Shown: piece by piece, positions 41,341 through 49,365 of the stretch
How positions within the stretch are numbered: position 1 is the stretch's first letter
Layout: the number at the start of each line of letters is the position of its first letter
From: Parablautia intestinalis
GTDB lineage: Bacteria > Bacillota > Clostridia > Lachnospirales > Lachnospiraceae
Direction: 5' to 3'
DNA length: 64,000 nt
NCBI GenBank assembly: GCA_003612395.1
Contig: RAYQ01000006.1
Coordinates: 158,929-222,928 of the forward strand
Translations under genes and position numbers: made by a program
The notes under the pieces: model-generated
Told to the model about the DNA's origin: nothing
Seen by the model: only the letters and a program-made list of their open reading frames with translations
The model's database searches: none

Positions 41341-43581
41341 ATGCAGTATGTAAGCACAGAGTACAAAGAGGGCATGAAGCAGGCTGCCCGGAATAAGTCA
41401 TATATGAGGATCAGCCTGGGCCTGATAAACCAGGCGGCCCAAACGGCGGCAGAGGTGCAGAATGCGGGATATACATATTTTGCCGATCTCATTAAGCCGC
41501 TGAGCACAGAGGCGGTAAATAAAACCTATGCAACCTATGAGAATGATTTTTCAAAGGTGGATCGCTCCATGTATTTCCTGCCCAGGAATGGGCCGGGAAA
41601 GAGCTTTTATAATGCCGGTATGGTAACAGAGGCATTATGCGGCCAGGGGCAGCAGCCGGTGGTTATCATTCATTTCAATACACTGGATCCATTGGATATA
41701 AAGGGCCTCACCCTGGAATTGGGGGAGGCTTACCCGGTGGAGCTCACGGTGGAAACGGATGAAGGCATTTTTGACTATGAGAACGATTCACCCACATTCA
41801 AGACAGAGGACACCTTCAACAACACCACATTTATGAAAATCTATCCAAGGAAAATGAAAAACGGGATCGGCAGGTTCCGGATCCTCAATATTGTATTTGG
41901 GATCGGAATCACGTTTGACAATGAGAAGATAGTGAGCGCTGAAATGAAGAGCCACATTTCTCCCATATCGGAGAGCCTGCCAAGCGTTGACTTTAGTGTG
42001 ACCATAGAAAACATGGATAAATACTATAATGTGGATAATGATGACAGTGCCATTAACTACATGGAAACCGGCCAGGAAATGGCCGTATATTATGGCTACA
42101 CCCTGAACAATGGAAGCATTGAGTGGGTAAAGGGTGGCACCCTCTTCATGCAGGAGTGGAGTGCCGATGATAAACTGGCAAAGTTTGGCGCTGTGGATAT
42201 TTTTGAGTATATGAATGACGAATATAAAAGGGGAGAGTACCGGCCTGAAGGTATCTCCCTTTTTGATTTGGCGGTGGATGTGTTTGAGGATGCGGGAGTG
42301 CTCCCGGAGGGGTACTGGATCGATCCATACCTGAAAAAGGTTATAGTATACAATCCGCTGCCTATGGTGAAACACAAGGAATGCCTTCAGCTCATTGCCA
42401 ATGCCGGGAGAAGCGTGGTAATGCAAAACCGGGATGGAATTATCATGCTGAAATCCTCTTTTGAGCCGGAGAAGGAGGTGGCGGCAAACCAGGTGGCAGA
42501 GTACGGCAGTATTGAGTGCCTGCTGAAAGAGCGGCCATATTCTGAATATGCGGCATTTGAGCAGAATTATTCCCAGGTAGGCAGGCAGCAGTATTTTATG
42601 CCCAGGGGGAAGAATTTCATGGAGGTGGGCTATGTAAGCGAATCCATAAGCAATGAGGAGGGATATTTTGAGGAGAACCCGGTGATCACCCTCACCATGG
42701 AAAGCGCCTATACCTTTTACAACTTAACTCTTCTTTTCGGAAGCATTCAGCCGGTGGAATTTACGATCACCACATTCAACGATGGGAAGCGCCTGAAGCG
42801 GTTCAAAAGCAAGAGTATCACGGAAAAAACCATAGTTTACTATGATTTTATAGACACCGACAAAATAGAAATTGAATTTACCAGGGCAAAGCCGCACAAC
42901 CGGATCCACCTGAAGCAGATTCTTTTTGGAAGTCAGACGGATTATAGGCTCACCTATGACGATCTAACGGCCACACCCAACGGCACCAAACTGGAAAAGG
43001 TGAAGGAGCTGAGGGTGATCCGGACAATCTACACAAGAGGCACAGAGCTGAAGGATCTCACAACGGAAGAAACCATATTGGCAGCAGGAGAAGTGAGGGA
43101 ATTTGAAATAAATTTCGGTAATGCGGTGCATAACCTCTCAGCGGTGTGCATGATAAATGAGGCTATTCAGGATTTTGGGGCCGTGGTGGTGGAAAGTAGC
43201 TCTTACTGGTGCAAAGTCAGGATCACAAAGCCCCCGGCCAAGGATACCAAGACGGTGATCACGGTGCGGGGATATGAGTACAACATCACCACTTCTCAGG
43301 AAACCACAAAGCTGAATAACAGCGGCAGCATTCAAACCTGGAATAATCCGCTCATAAGCTCAGCAGAGGACGCTAAGAACCTGGTGGAATGGGTGGGGGC
43401 CTACTACAAGGGCGGCAATCAGTATGAATTGAAGTACCGGGGAGATCCGATCCTGGATACCAATGATCTTGCATACCTAGAAAGCCGGTATGTAGAGAAT
43501 TTAATGATAAGGCTTGAAGATGTAGGCTTGAACTATTCCGGGGCCCTGAGCGGTACACTGGTGGCAAGGAGGCATGTGTGA
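41341..43581 (+). CDS. Large baseplate/tail-tip protein (Tal-like position)
   Basis: A 746-residue, mostly beta protein lying where the tail-associated hub gene is expected. An internal duplication is visible: YATYENDFSKVDRSMYFLPR (about residue 62) and YAAFEQNYSQVGRQQYFMPR (about 400) introduce two related modules. The middle (VDFSVTIENMDKYYNVDNDD, TLFMQEWSADDKLAKFGAVD) resembles phage tail hub domains. No peptidase motif is evident. It probably forms the baseplate hub. Confidence 0.75.
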   Translation: MQYVSTEYKEGMKQAARNKSYMRISLGLINQAAQTAAEVQNAGYTYFADLIKPLSTEAVNKTYATYENDFSKVDRSMYFLPRNGPGKSFYNAGMVTEALCGQGQQPVVIIHFNTLDPLDIKGLTLELGEAYPVELTVETDEGIFDYENDSPTFKTEDTFNNTTFMKIYPRKMKNGIGRFRILNIVFGIGITFDNEKIVSAEMKSHISPISESLPSVDFSVTIENMDKYYNVDNDDSAINYMETGQEMAVYYGYTLNNGSIEWVKGGTLFMQEWSADDKLAKFGAVDIFEYMNDEYKRGEYRPEGISLFDLAVDVFEDAGVLPEGYWIDPYLKKVIVYNPLPMVKHKECLQLIANAGRSVVMQNRDGIIMLKSSFEPEKEVAANQVAEYGSIECLLKERPYSEYAAFEQNYSQVGRQQYFMPRGKNFMEVGYVSESISNEEGYFEENPVITLTMESAYTFYNLTLLFGSIQPVEFTITTFNDGKRLKRFKSKSITEKTIVYYDFIDTDKIEIEFTRAKPHNRIHLKQILFGSQTDYRLTYDDLTATPNGTKLEKVKELRVIRTIYTRGTELKDLTTEETILAAGEVREFEINFGNAVHNLSAVCMINEAIQDFGAVVVESSSYWCKVRITKPPAKDTKTVITVRGYEYNITTSQETTKLNNSGSIQTWNNPLISSAEDAKNLVEWVGAYYKGGNQYELKYRGDPILDTNDLAYLESRYVENLMIRLEDVGLNYSGALSGTLVARRHV

Positions 43582-43582
43582 A

Positions 43583-44344
43583 ATGGAATGGATAACACCA
43601 AAAACAGACTGGATGGCCAGGCAGGATGAAGCCGGGAACTATGCCGGGGATTATTTCAACACCGTGGACTTTAACCGGATCAAGAATAATATTGAATTTT
43701 TGGGGGCCGTGGCCCGTAAGTTTTGGCCGGTATTTGTGAGGGCAATGCCGGATCGGAAATATGAGGAATACCCTTTTGCTGATGAAATAAACACTCTTTC
43801 AGATAATTTGGAGGCGATCAATGCCTTTGTAAATTGCGAGATAGGCCAAAAAACGGTATATGAGGAGAATGGTGCATTTATTGGCTATGACGATCTAAAC
43901 CGGTTAGAATCGGCCTGCCTGAAGCTGTATGAGGTTATGTGGAACCTCTACACACGGCCAGTAAAGCTCCCTTTTCGTTTGGGGGCTTTTTATTATCCCT
44001 TAAAGAATCCAAGGATACCACGGCCAAAAGAGCCGGAGCGGCTCAGGCTCCCCTTTGGATTGGGCACAAGGTTGGGCGGGGCATATTATCCATTCAAAGC
44101 CCCTTCAGCATATGAAGAGCCTCAGGTGGTAACAGAATTGAGAAGGCTTCCCTTCAGGTTGGGCGATCAGTATTTCCCGCTGAAGGATCCGGAGATACCA
44201 CGGGAGGAAGAAAAAGAAATCAGAGAGAGGAGGTTGCCTTTAATTGCGGGCCGTGAATATTTCCCGTTTGGGAATCCACGGGAACCGAAAAGAAAAAGAA
44301 CGCTGCCCAGGAGATTGGGCGGCAATCATTTATTTAACGAATAG
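43583..44344 (+). CDS. Baseplate-associated protein with LPFRLG repeats
   Basis: The first ~130 residues (WITPKTDWMARQDEAGNYAG, YFNTVDFNRIKNNIEFLGAV) match a small structural domain seen before receptor-binding proteins. The C-terminus holds four imperfect repeats: LPFRLGAFYYPLKNPRIPR, LPFGLGTRLGGAYYPFKAP, LPFRLGDQYFPLKDPEIPR and LPLIAGREYFPFGNPREPK, then a short end. ATG 43583 has AAGGAGG at ten-base spacing. It probably anchors the variable protein to the tail. Confidence 0.65.
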   Translation: MEWITPKTDWMARQDEAGNYAGDYFNTVDFNRIKNNIEFLGAVARKFWPVFVRAMPDRKYEEYPFADEINTLSDNLEAINAFVNCEIGQKTVYEENGAFIGYDDLNRLESACLKLYEVMWNLYTRPVKLPFRLGAFYYPLKNPRIPRPKEPERLRLPFGLGTRLGGAYYPFKAPSAYEEPQVVTELRRLPFRLGDQYFPLKDPEIPREEEKEIRERRLPLIAGREYFPFGNPREPKRKRTLPRRLGGNHLFNE

Positions 44345-44353
44345 GAGGGCATT

Positions 44354-45313
44354 ATGTCAGTATTAAAAACAGATTATGTGGATGACGTGATCAACAAAGA
44401 GCTTGCGGCAGATCGCAAGTTTGGAGAGGTGCAGAACGAGGATGGCACCAAGAGCTATAATGACGTAACACCGTACACCCAGGAAGGGGATGAATACGGT
44501 GCAGAGCAGATCAATTTTGAGAATAAGCATACCAATTATGCCATAGAGGCAGCAGATCGCACCTATGAGGGCCGGGATCTTACAGTGGAATTTGCTGAGG
44601 AGATTGCCGGATTTTCTGATCCGTGGCGGTGGATTAAAACCAGGCTTGCAGCCCATAACATTGATGGCCTGCATGTAGAGGACTATATACCCATTTACAT
44701 GGGGAATTATCTGATCAAAATGCAGATTGCCGGTATAAATACATATACACGGTGCTGTGATCAGGAGGTAGGGTGGCATATTGATTGGATCTCAAAAGAT
44801 TGTTACCCGGATACTGTGCAATGGTTCACTTCAAACGATAACAACGGAACCTCAGCGGATCCTTATCCCTATAACAAGTCAACCGTGAAGAGCTTCCTGG
44901 CCGGATTAGAGGCAAAGCTCCCGGCAGAGGTGCGGGCGGTTATCAGCTCCAAGCGGTTCCTTTTAGAGCAGAGATATTCTGCATCCGGAAAGCTGAATGA
45001 TTCAACCTCATGGGGGTGGCAGGATTTAGGGAAACTGTGGATCCCGTGTGAATATGAAGTGTTTGGCTCACTGATTTGGGCAACAAAGCCATGGGGAGAA
45101 GGCCAGGCGGTGCAGTATCCGATTTTTGCGAACAGTTGGAAGAATCGGATCAAGGGGGCCGGTGACGGAGGAAGCCGGGCCACCTGGTGGCTGCTGTCTG
45201 TGTGTGCGGGCTATTCTACCTATGCCTGCACTGTCTACGACAATGGCTATGCCAACAACTACAGTTGCTCCTACGCTCTCCGGGTGCCCGTCTGCTTCCG
45301 AATCACGGAATAA
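44354..45313 (+). CDS. DGR variable tail-tip protein (DUF6273-like, VR1 target)
   Basis: This 319-residue protein lies last in the tail module, the place of the receptor-binding protein. Residues ~1-150 are a probable tail-attachment domain (YGAEQINFENKHTNYAIEAA, YIPIYMGNYLIKMQIAGINT). Residues ~195-319 form a DUF6273/C-type-lectin-like domain (LWIPCEYEVFGSLIWATKPW, RATWWLLSVCAGYS). The last ~40 codons are VR1, differing from TR only at ten template adenines, so diversified residues include T, Y, Y, T, Y, D, Y, Y, Y. It probably binds the host surface and is retargeted by the retroelement. RBS AGGAGGGC. Confidence 0.92.
   Translation: MSVLKTDYVDDVINKELAADRKFGEVQNEDGTKSYNDVTPYTQEGDEYGAEQINFENKHTNYAIEAADRTYEGRDLTVEFAEEIAGFSDPWRWIKTRLAAHNIDGLHVEDYIPIYMGNYLIKMQIAGINTYTRCCDQEVGWHIDWISKDCYPDTVQWFTSNDNNGTSADPYPYNKSTVKSFLAGLEAKLPAEVRAVISSKRFLLEQRYSASGKLNDSTSWGWQDLGKLWIPCEYEVFGSLIWATKPWGEGQAVQYPIFANSWKNRIKGAGDGGSRATWWLLSVCAGYSTYACTVYDNGYANNYSCSYALRVPVCFRITE
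45177..45298 (+). repeat. DGR variable repeat 1 (VR1)
   Basis: 122 nt aligned to TR 45819-45940 (offset 642). There are ten differences, all at A in the template (to T six times, C three times, G once). The last, at 45295, turns the template TGA into TGC and lies beyond the probable transfer limit. Confidence 0.97.
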
Positions 45314-45325
45314 TCATGGATCAAT

Positions 45326-45348
45326 CCCGCCCCCTTCCCAGGGGCGGG
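45326..45348 (+). repeat. GC-rich hairpin downstream of VR1
   Basis: CCCGCCCC (45326-45333) pairs with GGGGCGGG (45341-45348) around a seven-base loop. It is preceded by the same ATCAATCCCGCC found at the VR2 hairpin. No T-run follows at once, so it is more likely a retrohoming element than a terminator. Confidence 0.75.
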
Positions 45349-45376
45349 GTATAATTTGCGAAAGTGAGGAAAGAGC

Positions 45377-45784
45377 ATGAGTGTATTGGCAAGGCTCAGG
45401 AGCGCCTCAAAATTGGATGTGTTGGATCTTGCGGAGGAAATAAGAGCAGAGGCCACAAGGTTGGTATGGAATACCAATATAGTGCCTAAAGGATGGCGGG
45501 ATATATTTGCAAAGCCAATGTGTGCGCTGTGCCACAAGCTCTATACTCAGATCCGGGCAGCTAACAGAATATGGAGCACAACGGAGGAATTAGTGGAGAA
45601 GAGGAAGGCAAAGGCCCAGGAGGCCATTGACACCTTGCGGGATATTTATGATCTCATAAATTACCTGGCCACTACTTTGCCGGTGGATTGGAACCGATTT
45701 GATCCGCTCCTGAATTTAATGCTGAAGGAAGAGGGAAAGCTGAAGAATTGGAAGGACAACACGAAAATAGTTAAAAGAAAATAA
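45377..45784 (+). CDS. avd: DGR accessory variability determinant (Avd)
   Basis: Avd is a small basic helical-bundle protein that binds the reverse transcriptase and template RNA and is required for mutagenic cDNA synthesis. This 135-residue helical protein (LDVLDLAEEIRAEATRLVWN, CHKLYTQIRAANRIWSTTEE, AIDTLRDIYDLINYLATTLP, then a basic end NTKIVKRK) has the Avd/four-helix-bundle pattern. It lies between VR1 and TR, the usual gene order. ATG 45377 follows GAGGAAAG. Confidence 0.88.
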   Translation: MSVLARLRSASKLDVLDLAEEIRAEATRLVWNTNIVPKGWRDIFAKPMCALCHKLYTQIRAANRIWSTTEELVEKRKAKAQEAIDTLRDIYDLINYLATTLPVDWNRFDPLLNLMLKEEGKLKNWKDNTKIVKRK

Positions 45785-45818
45785 TGAAATATCGGTTATC
45801 CGCTGTATTTTTCGCACC

Positions 45819-45940
45819 GGGCCAACTGGTGGCTGCTGTCTGTGTGTGCGGGCAATTCTACCAATGCCTGCAATGTCAACAACAATGGCAATGCCAACAA
45901 CAACAGTTGCTCCAACGCTCTCCGGGTGCCCGTCTGATTC
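45819..45940 (+). repeat. DGR template repeat (TR)
   Basis: A 122-nt non-coding copy of the VR sequences. In the VR reading phase it contains twelve AAC/AAT codons, so adenine mutagenesis can give up to 15 residues at each. It carries an in-phase TGA at 45935-45937 that both VRs lack. The whole stretch 45785-46225 has no credible gene: it holds TR, about 100 nt of probable spacer RNA, a terminator at 46047 and the RT leader. Confidence 0.97.
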
Positions 45941-46046
45941 ACTACCATAAACGATCCGACAAAGTACGCTGTAAAAGGAAGAAATCTGTATCAGGTAGAG
46001 GAAGGAGTGGATGACCGTCACTTTGAAAAAAGTGTAAATGACCTTG

Positions 46047-46078
46047 CCGCCTCTCATGTGCTCAGAGAGGTGGTTTTT
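46047..46078 (+). terminator. Terminator between TR and the reverse transcriptase gene
   Basis: CCGCCTCT (46047-46054) pairs with AGAGGTGG (46066-46073), one wobble, then T5. It lies about 107 nt after TR and would define the 3' end of a short TR-containing RNA. Confidence 0.7.
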
Positions 46079-46225
46079 GCTTGTTTTGGGTGGGTGTACG
46101 CTGCTTGCATGGTGCAGAAATCGGAAGGGAGCTGAAAAGAAGGTGCAGAGGTGCATTTCATACCCATACCATTATGCGGTTAGGGGCACAAATACCGTAC
46201 AAGGAGGAGATGGGCACAATTTTAT

Positions 46226-47440
46226 ATGACAAGTGAAGAAAGAAGAGCGGGCAGAGCTCAGCGAAGGAGAGAGGCCAGGGAGGCACACCGGAGGGAGAGG
46301 CTATCCGAATATGATAATTTTGAACGGGTGGCAGATTATAACTCACTTTACCAGGCATACAAGGATGCCAGGAAGGGAGTGGGGTGGAAAGCCAGTGTGC
46401 AGCGGTACAGATCCGAGCTGAGCAGAAACCTTTGTAAAACTCATAATGCACTGATCAATGGCGAGGATGTCCGAAAGGGATTCATTGCCTTTGATTTGGT
46501 GGAGAGGGGAAAGCTGAGGCATATTCAGAGTGTGCATTTCTCTGAGCGTGTGCCTCAGAAGAGCCTCTCACAAAATGCACTCATGCCGGTGCTCTCCAAT
46601 AGTCTGATATATGACAACGGAGCATCCAGGAAGGGTATGGGAATCAGCCATGCCATTGACCGGATCACGCTTCATTTGCAGGAGCATTATGCAAAATATG
46701 GAAATGAGGGCTATATCCTGCAAATAGATCTGAAAGATTATTTTGCAAGTATCCCACATGACAAAATGAAGGAGCAGATCCGGAGCAAATTCACGGATCA
46801 GAGGATCATTCACCTTGCAGAGCAATTTATTGATGCCTTTGCTGAGGAGAAAATGAAGGAAATGGCACAATTTAAAGAGGCGGCCATGGAGTACGGTGAA
46901 GAGTATGCCAGTGGCCTGGGATTAGGGAGTGAAGTCTGCCAAATATGCGCCGTTTCTTATCCTGATAAAGTGGATCATTATGTGAAGGACGAAAAAGGGA
47001 TCCGGCCATATGCCAGGTATATGGATGATTCATATATCATTCACATTGATAAGGAATACCTGAAGGAGATACTGGAAGAGGTGCGAAAAATATATGAATC
47101 ATTGGGAATACGGCTCAATGATAAGAAAACCAAAATTGTGAAGCTCAGCAGGGGCTTCACATTCTTAAAAACACATTTCCTGCTCACGGATACCGGGAAG
47201 GTAGTGAAAAGAATATGCCGGGATTCTGTAACAAGGGAAAGAAGGAAGCTGAAGAAATTTGCCAAGCTGAATGCTGAGGGCCACATGAGCTATGAGCAGA
47301 TCAGGGCGGCATATCAATCATGGCGGGGATTTGCCGGGAAAAAGGACGCATACCACACTATCAGGAATATGGATGCCCTTTTCAATCGGCTATTTATAGA
47401 AAATTGGGAGTACATCCCATATATCCCTAAAACAGTATAA
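46226..47440 (+). CDS. DGR reverse transcriptase
   Basis: This enzyme copies the TR RNA with adenine-specific errors. Motifs: Q-I-D168-L-K-D-Y-F (first catalytic Asp), L233-G-S-E-V-C-Q239 (the DGR-type LGxxxSQ variant in place of QGxxxSP), and Y265-M-D-D268 in YARYMDDSYIIH. A thumb-like helical end follows (KKFAKLNAEGHMSYEQIRAA; AYQSWRGFAG). No maturase or endonuclease domain is present, unlike group II introns. The 404-residue length includes a basic N-terminal extension. AAGGAGGAGA precedes ATG 46226. Confidence 0.96.
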   Translation: MTSEERRAGRAQRRREAREAHRRERLSEYDNFERVADYNSLYQAYKDARKGVGWKASVQRYRSELSRNLCKTHNALINGEDVRKGFIAFDLVERGKLRHIQSVHFSERVPQKSLSQNALMPVLSNSLIYDNGASRKGMGISHAIDRITLHLQEHYAKYGNEGYILQIDLKDYFASIPHDKMKEQIRSKFTDQRIIHLAEQFIDAFAEEKMKEMAQFKEAAMEYGEEYASGLGLGSEVCQICAVSYPDKVDHYVKDEKGIRPYARYMDDSYIIHIDKEYLKEILEEVRKIYESLGIRLNDKKTKIVKLSRGFTFLKTHFLLTDTGKVVKRICRDSVTRERRKLKKFAKLNAEGHMSYEQIRAAYQSWRGFAGKKDAYHTIRNMDALFNRLFIENWEYIPYIPKTV

Positions 47441-47455
47441 GGAAGGAGAAAAAAC

Positions 47456-47668
47456 ATGGAAGCAATGACAAGAGAACAGATTGAGGCAGAGATCAGAGGA
47501 TTGGATCAGCTTATGAGAGAAAAGGACTACATAGGCACCAAGATCGCAATGGGGCGGGCCACGGTGGAGGAATACGCTGAGGAGATCGCTGAATCTGACA
47601 GAATGGCCGCCAGGAAAAATGAGCTCAATGCCATGCTGAAGGAAATGGATGAAGCTGAAGCGGAATAA
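47456..47668 (+). CDS. Small coiled-coil phage protein
   Basis: A 70-residue acidic, helical protein (MEAMTREQIEAEIRGLDQLM) with AAGGAGAAAAA upstream. It follows the reverse transcriptase by 16 nt. It resembles small proteins found between tail and lysis genes (XkdX region); no specific function. Confidence 0.6.
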   Translation: MEAMTREQIEAEIRGLDQLMREKDYIGTKIAMGRATVEEYAEEIAESDRMAARKNELNAMLKEMDEAEAE

Positions 47669-47864
47669 TTTCAGGTGCTCTCATAGGGCCCTGGGATATT
47701 GCAGGAGGACACTGGAAGAGTGCAGCCGGGAGTGCAAAGAATATGGAAATTGTGGGGAATGTAAAAGTTATTACATACCATACAGCCAAGAGCCATGCTC
47801 CCGGTGCGTTTTCTGCAAAGTGCAGGGGCCGGAAAATGAAGAGGAAGGAGAGGAGCAGGAGTGA
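47649..47864 (+). CDS. Cys-rich small phage protein
   Basis: A 71-residue product with ten cysteines (FRCSHRALGYCRRTLEECSR, KEYGNCGECKSYYIPY, CSRCVFCK), consistent with one or two zinc sites. It starts 20 nt inside the preceding gene and ends 4 nt past the next start. The density of conserved-looking Cys pairs supports translation; function unknown. Confidence 0.6.
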   Translation: MKLKRNNFRCSHRALGYCRRTLEECSRECKEYGNCGECKSYYIPYSQEPCSRCVFCKVQGPENEEEGEEQE

Positions 47865-48349
47865 GCATAGGAGAAATAGTGGCGGCTATTTCAGGCGGGG
47901 CTCTCTTCCTGGGCACCTTCATAGAGGTATCCAAGATCAAGATCAATCCATGGAGCAGCCTTTTTGGGTGGATCGGCAACAAAATGATGGCCAGTGTGAA
48001 GGAAGAAATGAAGGAACTGAGGAAGGAGCAGGAGGAAATTGCCAAAAGGCAGGAAGAGCTTGCAATACAAAGGGCGATAGATGCCGCCGACAATATCAAA
48101 GCAGAGATTTTCAATTTTTACAACGAATGCCAAAGAGGGCAGAGGCACTCTGAGGGTGAATTTAATTATATCATACAGCAGAATGAGAAATATGAGGAGC
48201 TGCTGAAGGTGACGAATGATCCCAACGGTGTATATGAAGCAGAATATGAGTATATTCTGAAGATTTACCATAAGTGCCAGGAAGAAAAGGATTTTTATGT
48301 GGGAGGTGAGCCGGGTGAGGCTAAGCAGGGAAGAGCTCAGGGAGCATGA
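47861..48349 (+). CDS. Membrane-anchored coiled-coil phage protein
   Basis: Begins with a hydrophobic segment (IGEIVAAISGGALFLGTFIE), then NPWSSLFGWIGNKMMAS and a long charged coiled coil (KEEMKELRKEQEEIAKRQEE). Such proteins precede holins in several Firmicute phages. GTG 47861 overlaps the preceding stop by 4 nt. It may link lysis proteins to the membrane; this is inferred from position. Confidence 0.65.
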   Translation: MSIGEIVAAISGGALFLGTFIEVSKIKINPWSSLFGWIGNKMMASVKEEMKELRKEQEEIAKRQEELAIQRAIDAADNIKAEIFNFYNECQRGQRHSEGEFNYIIQQNEKYEELLKVTNDPNGVYEAEYEYILKIYHKCQEEKDFYVGGEPGEAKQGRAQGA

Positions 48350-48719
48350 GCGGAAGCTGAGGAGGATTGAGATCCAGGGAGAGCGGAAGCTATTGGAGGA
48401 AGAGCTGAAACAGAAGCGGGAGGAATACTGGCCGAAAAAGAAGCCGCCAAACGCTTCCAAGGTGGCCCTGGCTTATATCTTCCTATCATGTACGGCGGTG
48501 CAGCTTTACTCTATGGCCGCAATGTGGCACTTTGCGGATCTCTCAGCGCTGTACAGCCTGATCGGGGCCACGGTAGGAGAAGCGATCTCATACTGTGCCT
48601 ATGCGGCAAAAGCAACCAAAGAAAACACGGAGGGCGGCATTGTGCATGATATGGCAATGAGAGGCCCTGAAACATGCTCAGAGAGCCAGGAAGGGCCCTC
48701 TGAGGCGGCAAAAGGATAA
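48315..48719 (+). CDS. Two-helix membrane protein of the lysis region
   Basis: A charged N-terminal coiled coil (REELREHERKLRRIEIQGER) leads to two membrane helices (VALAYIFLSCTAVQLYSMAA and LSALYSLIGATVGEAISYCA). GTG 48315 has GGGAGGTGAG upstream; ATG 48297 is an alternative. It could be a holin-like or antiholin-like protein given its place before the holin. Confidence 0.65.
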   Translation: MRLSREELREHERKLRRIEIQGERKLLEEELKQKREEYWPKKKPPNASKVALAYIFLSCTAVQLYSMAAMWHFADLSALYSLIGATVGEAISYCAYAAKATKENTEGGIVHDMAMRGPETCSESQEGPSEAAKG

Positions 48720-48733
48720 GGAGGCATATTTCT

Positions 48734-49051
48734 ATGGATAATATTTTATTAAAGGTTATTGAGCTTGTGGTGATTATTGCAGTAACACTCATTATGAGGT
48801 ACGGGATCCCGCTGCTCAAAACGTGGGCAGAGGAAATGAAGCTCACCGGAGTTATGAAGTGGGTGGCCAAGGCCGTGGAGGCGGCAGAGCAGATGAATAA
48901 GGAGGCAGGATCCGGCGCCGAGAAAAAGGCCATTGTTACGGAGTTTTTGAAAGAGATTCTTGCAGCTAAAAATATTTCTATTTCGGATGCTCAGCTTGAA
49001 ACCCTGATAGAGGCGGCTGTGTTTGCTATGAATAACAGTAAGGGGGCATAA
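48734..49051 (+). CDS. Phage holin, LLH-type
   Basis: One N-terminal membrane helix (VIELVVIIAVTLIMRYGIPL) is followed by an amphipathic region (GVMKWVAKAVEAAEQMNKEA) and the conserved end ISDAQLETLIEAAVFAMNN, matching the LLH holin family. Holins open the membrane for endolysin release at a fixed time. Length (105) is typical and AAGGAGGC precedes the ATG. Confidence 0.88.
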   Translation: MDNILLKVIELVVIIAVTLIMRYGIPLLKTWAEEMKLTGVMKWVAKAVEAAEQMNKEAGSGAEKKAIVTEFLKEILAAKNISISDAQLETLIEAAVFAMNNSKGA

Positions 49052-49053
49052 AA

Positions 49054-49365
49054 GTGTGGAAGGCGCTGCTTATTGTTTATGTGGCTGTGGCTGTAATATT
49101 GGCCATGGCCTTATTATATCTGTTTTGCAGCTCATGGAATGAGTTGAGTGAGGAAGAGAAATACATGGAATACCCGGAAGGAGCAGGAGAAGGCTTGATC
49201 GCCATCTGCTCCTTTTTCGCTATTTCCTTATTGGCGGCGGTGCTGTGGCCGTTTCTCCCCCTGGTGCTGATCGGGGTGTGGGTATATGGGAAGATAGCGG
49301 AGAAATACCCGGATTTGTGCAAAACGGGAGAGGAGGAAGAGGATGAATCTGAAGGAAATTGCTGA
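49054..49365 (+). CDS. Small membrane protein of the lysis region
   Basis: Two hydrophobic segments (LLIVYVAVAVILAMALLYLF and FFAISLLAAVLWPFLPLVLI) flank a short acidic loop; the C-terminus is acidic. GTG 49054 follows the holin stop by two bases, and the end overlaps the endolysin start by 23 nt. It may be a second holin or regulator. Confidence 0.65.
   Translation: MWKALLIVYVAVAVILAMALLYLFCSSWNELSEEEKYMEYPEGAGEGLIAICSFFAISLLAAVLWPFLPLVLIGVWVYGKIAEKYPDLCKTGEEEEDESEGNC

Noticed and set aside
39837..41507. 556-codon frame antisense to the tape measure gene
   Set aside because: It mirrors the repeats of the tape measure coding strand, has biased His/Tyr/Cys composition and no RBS; it is a shadow of the real gene.
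22165..45940. The three 122-nt copies considered as a transposon or simple duplication
   Set aside because: There is no transposase or terminal inverted repeat, and differences are confined almost wholly to template adenines, which simple duplication and drift do not produce.
45784..46014. 76-codon frame running through the template repeat
   Set aside because: It reads TR in a Gln/Cys-rich frame different from the VR frame and has no family; TR is better explained as non-coding template.
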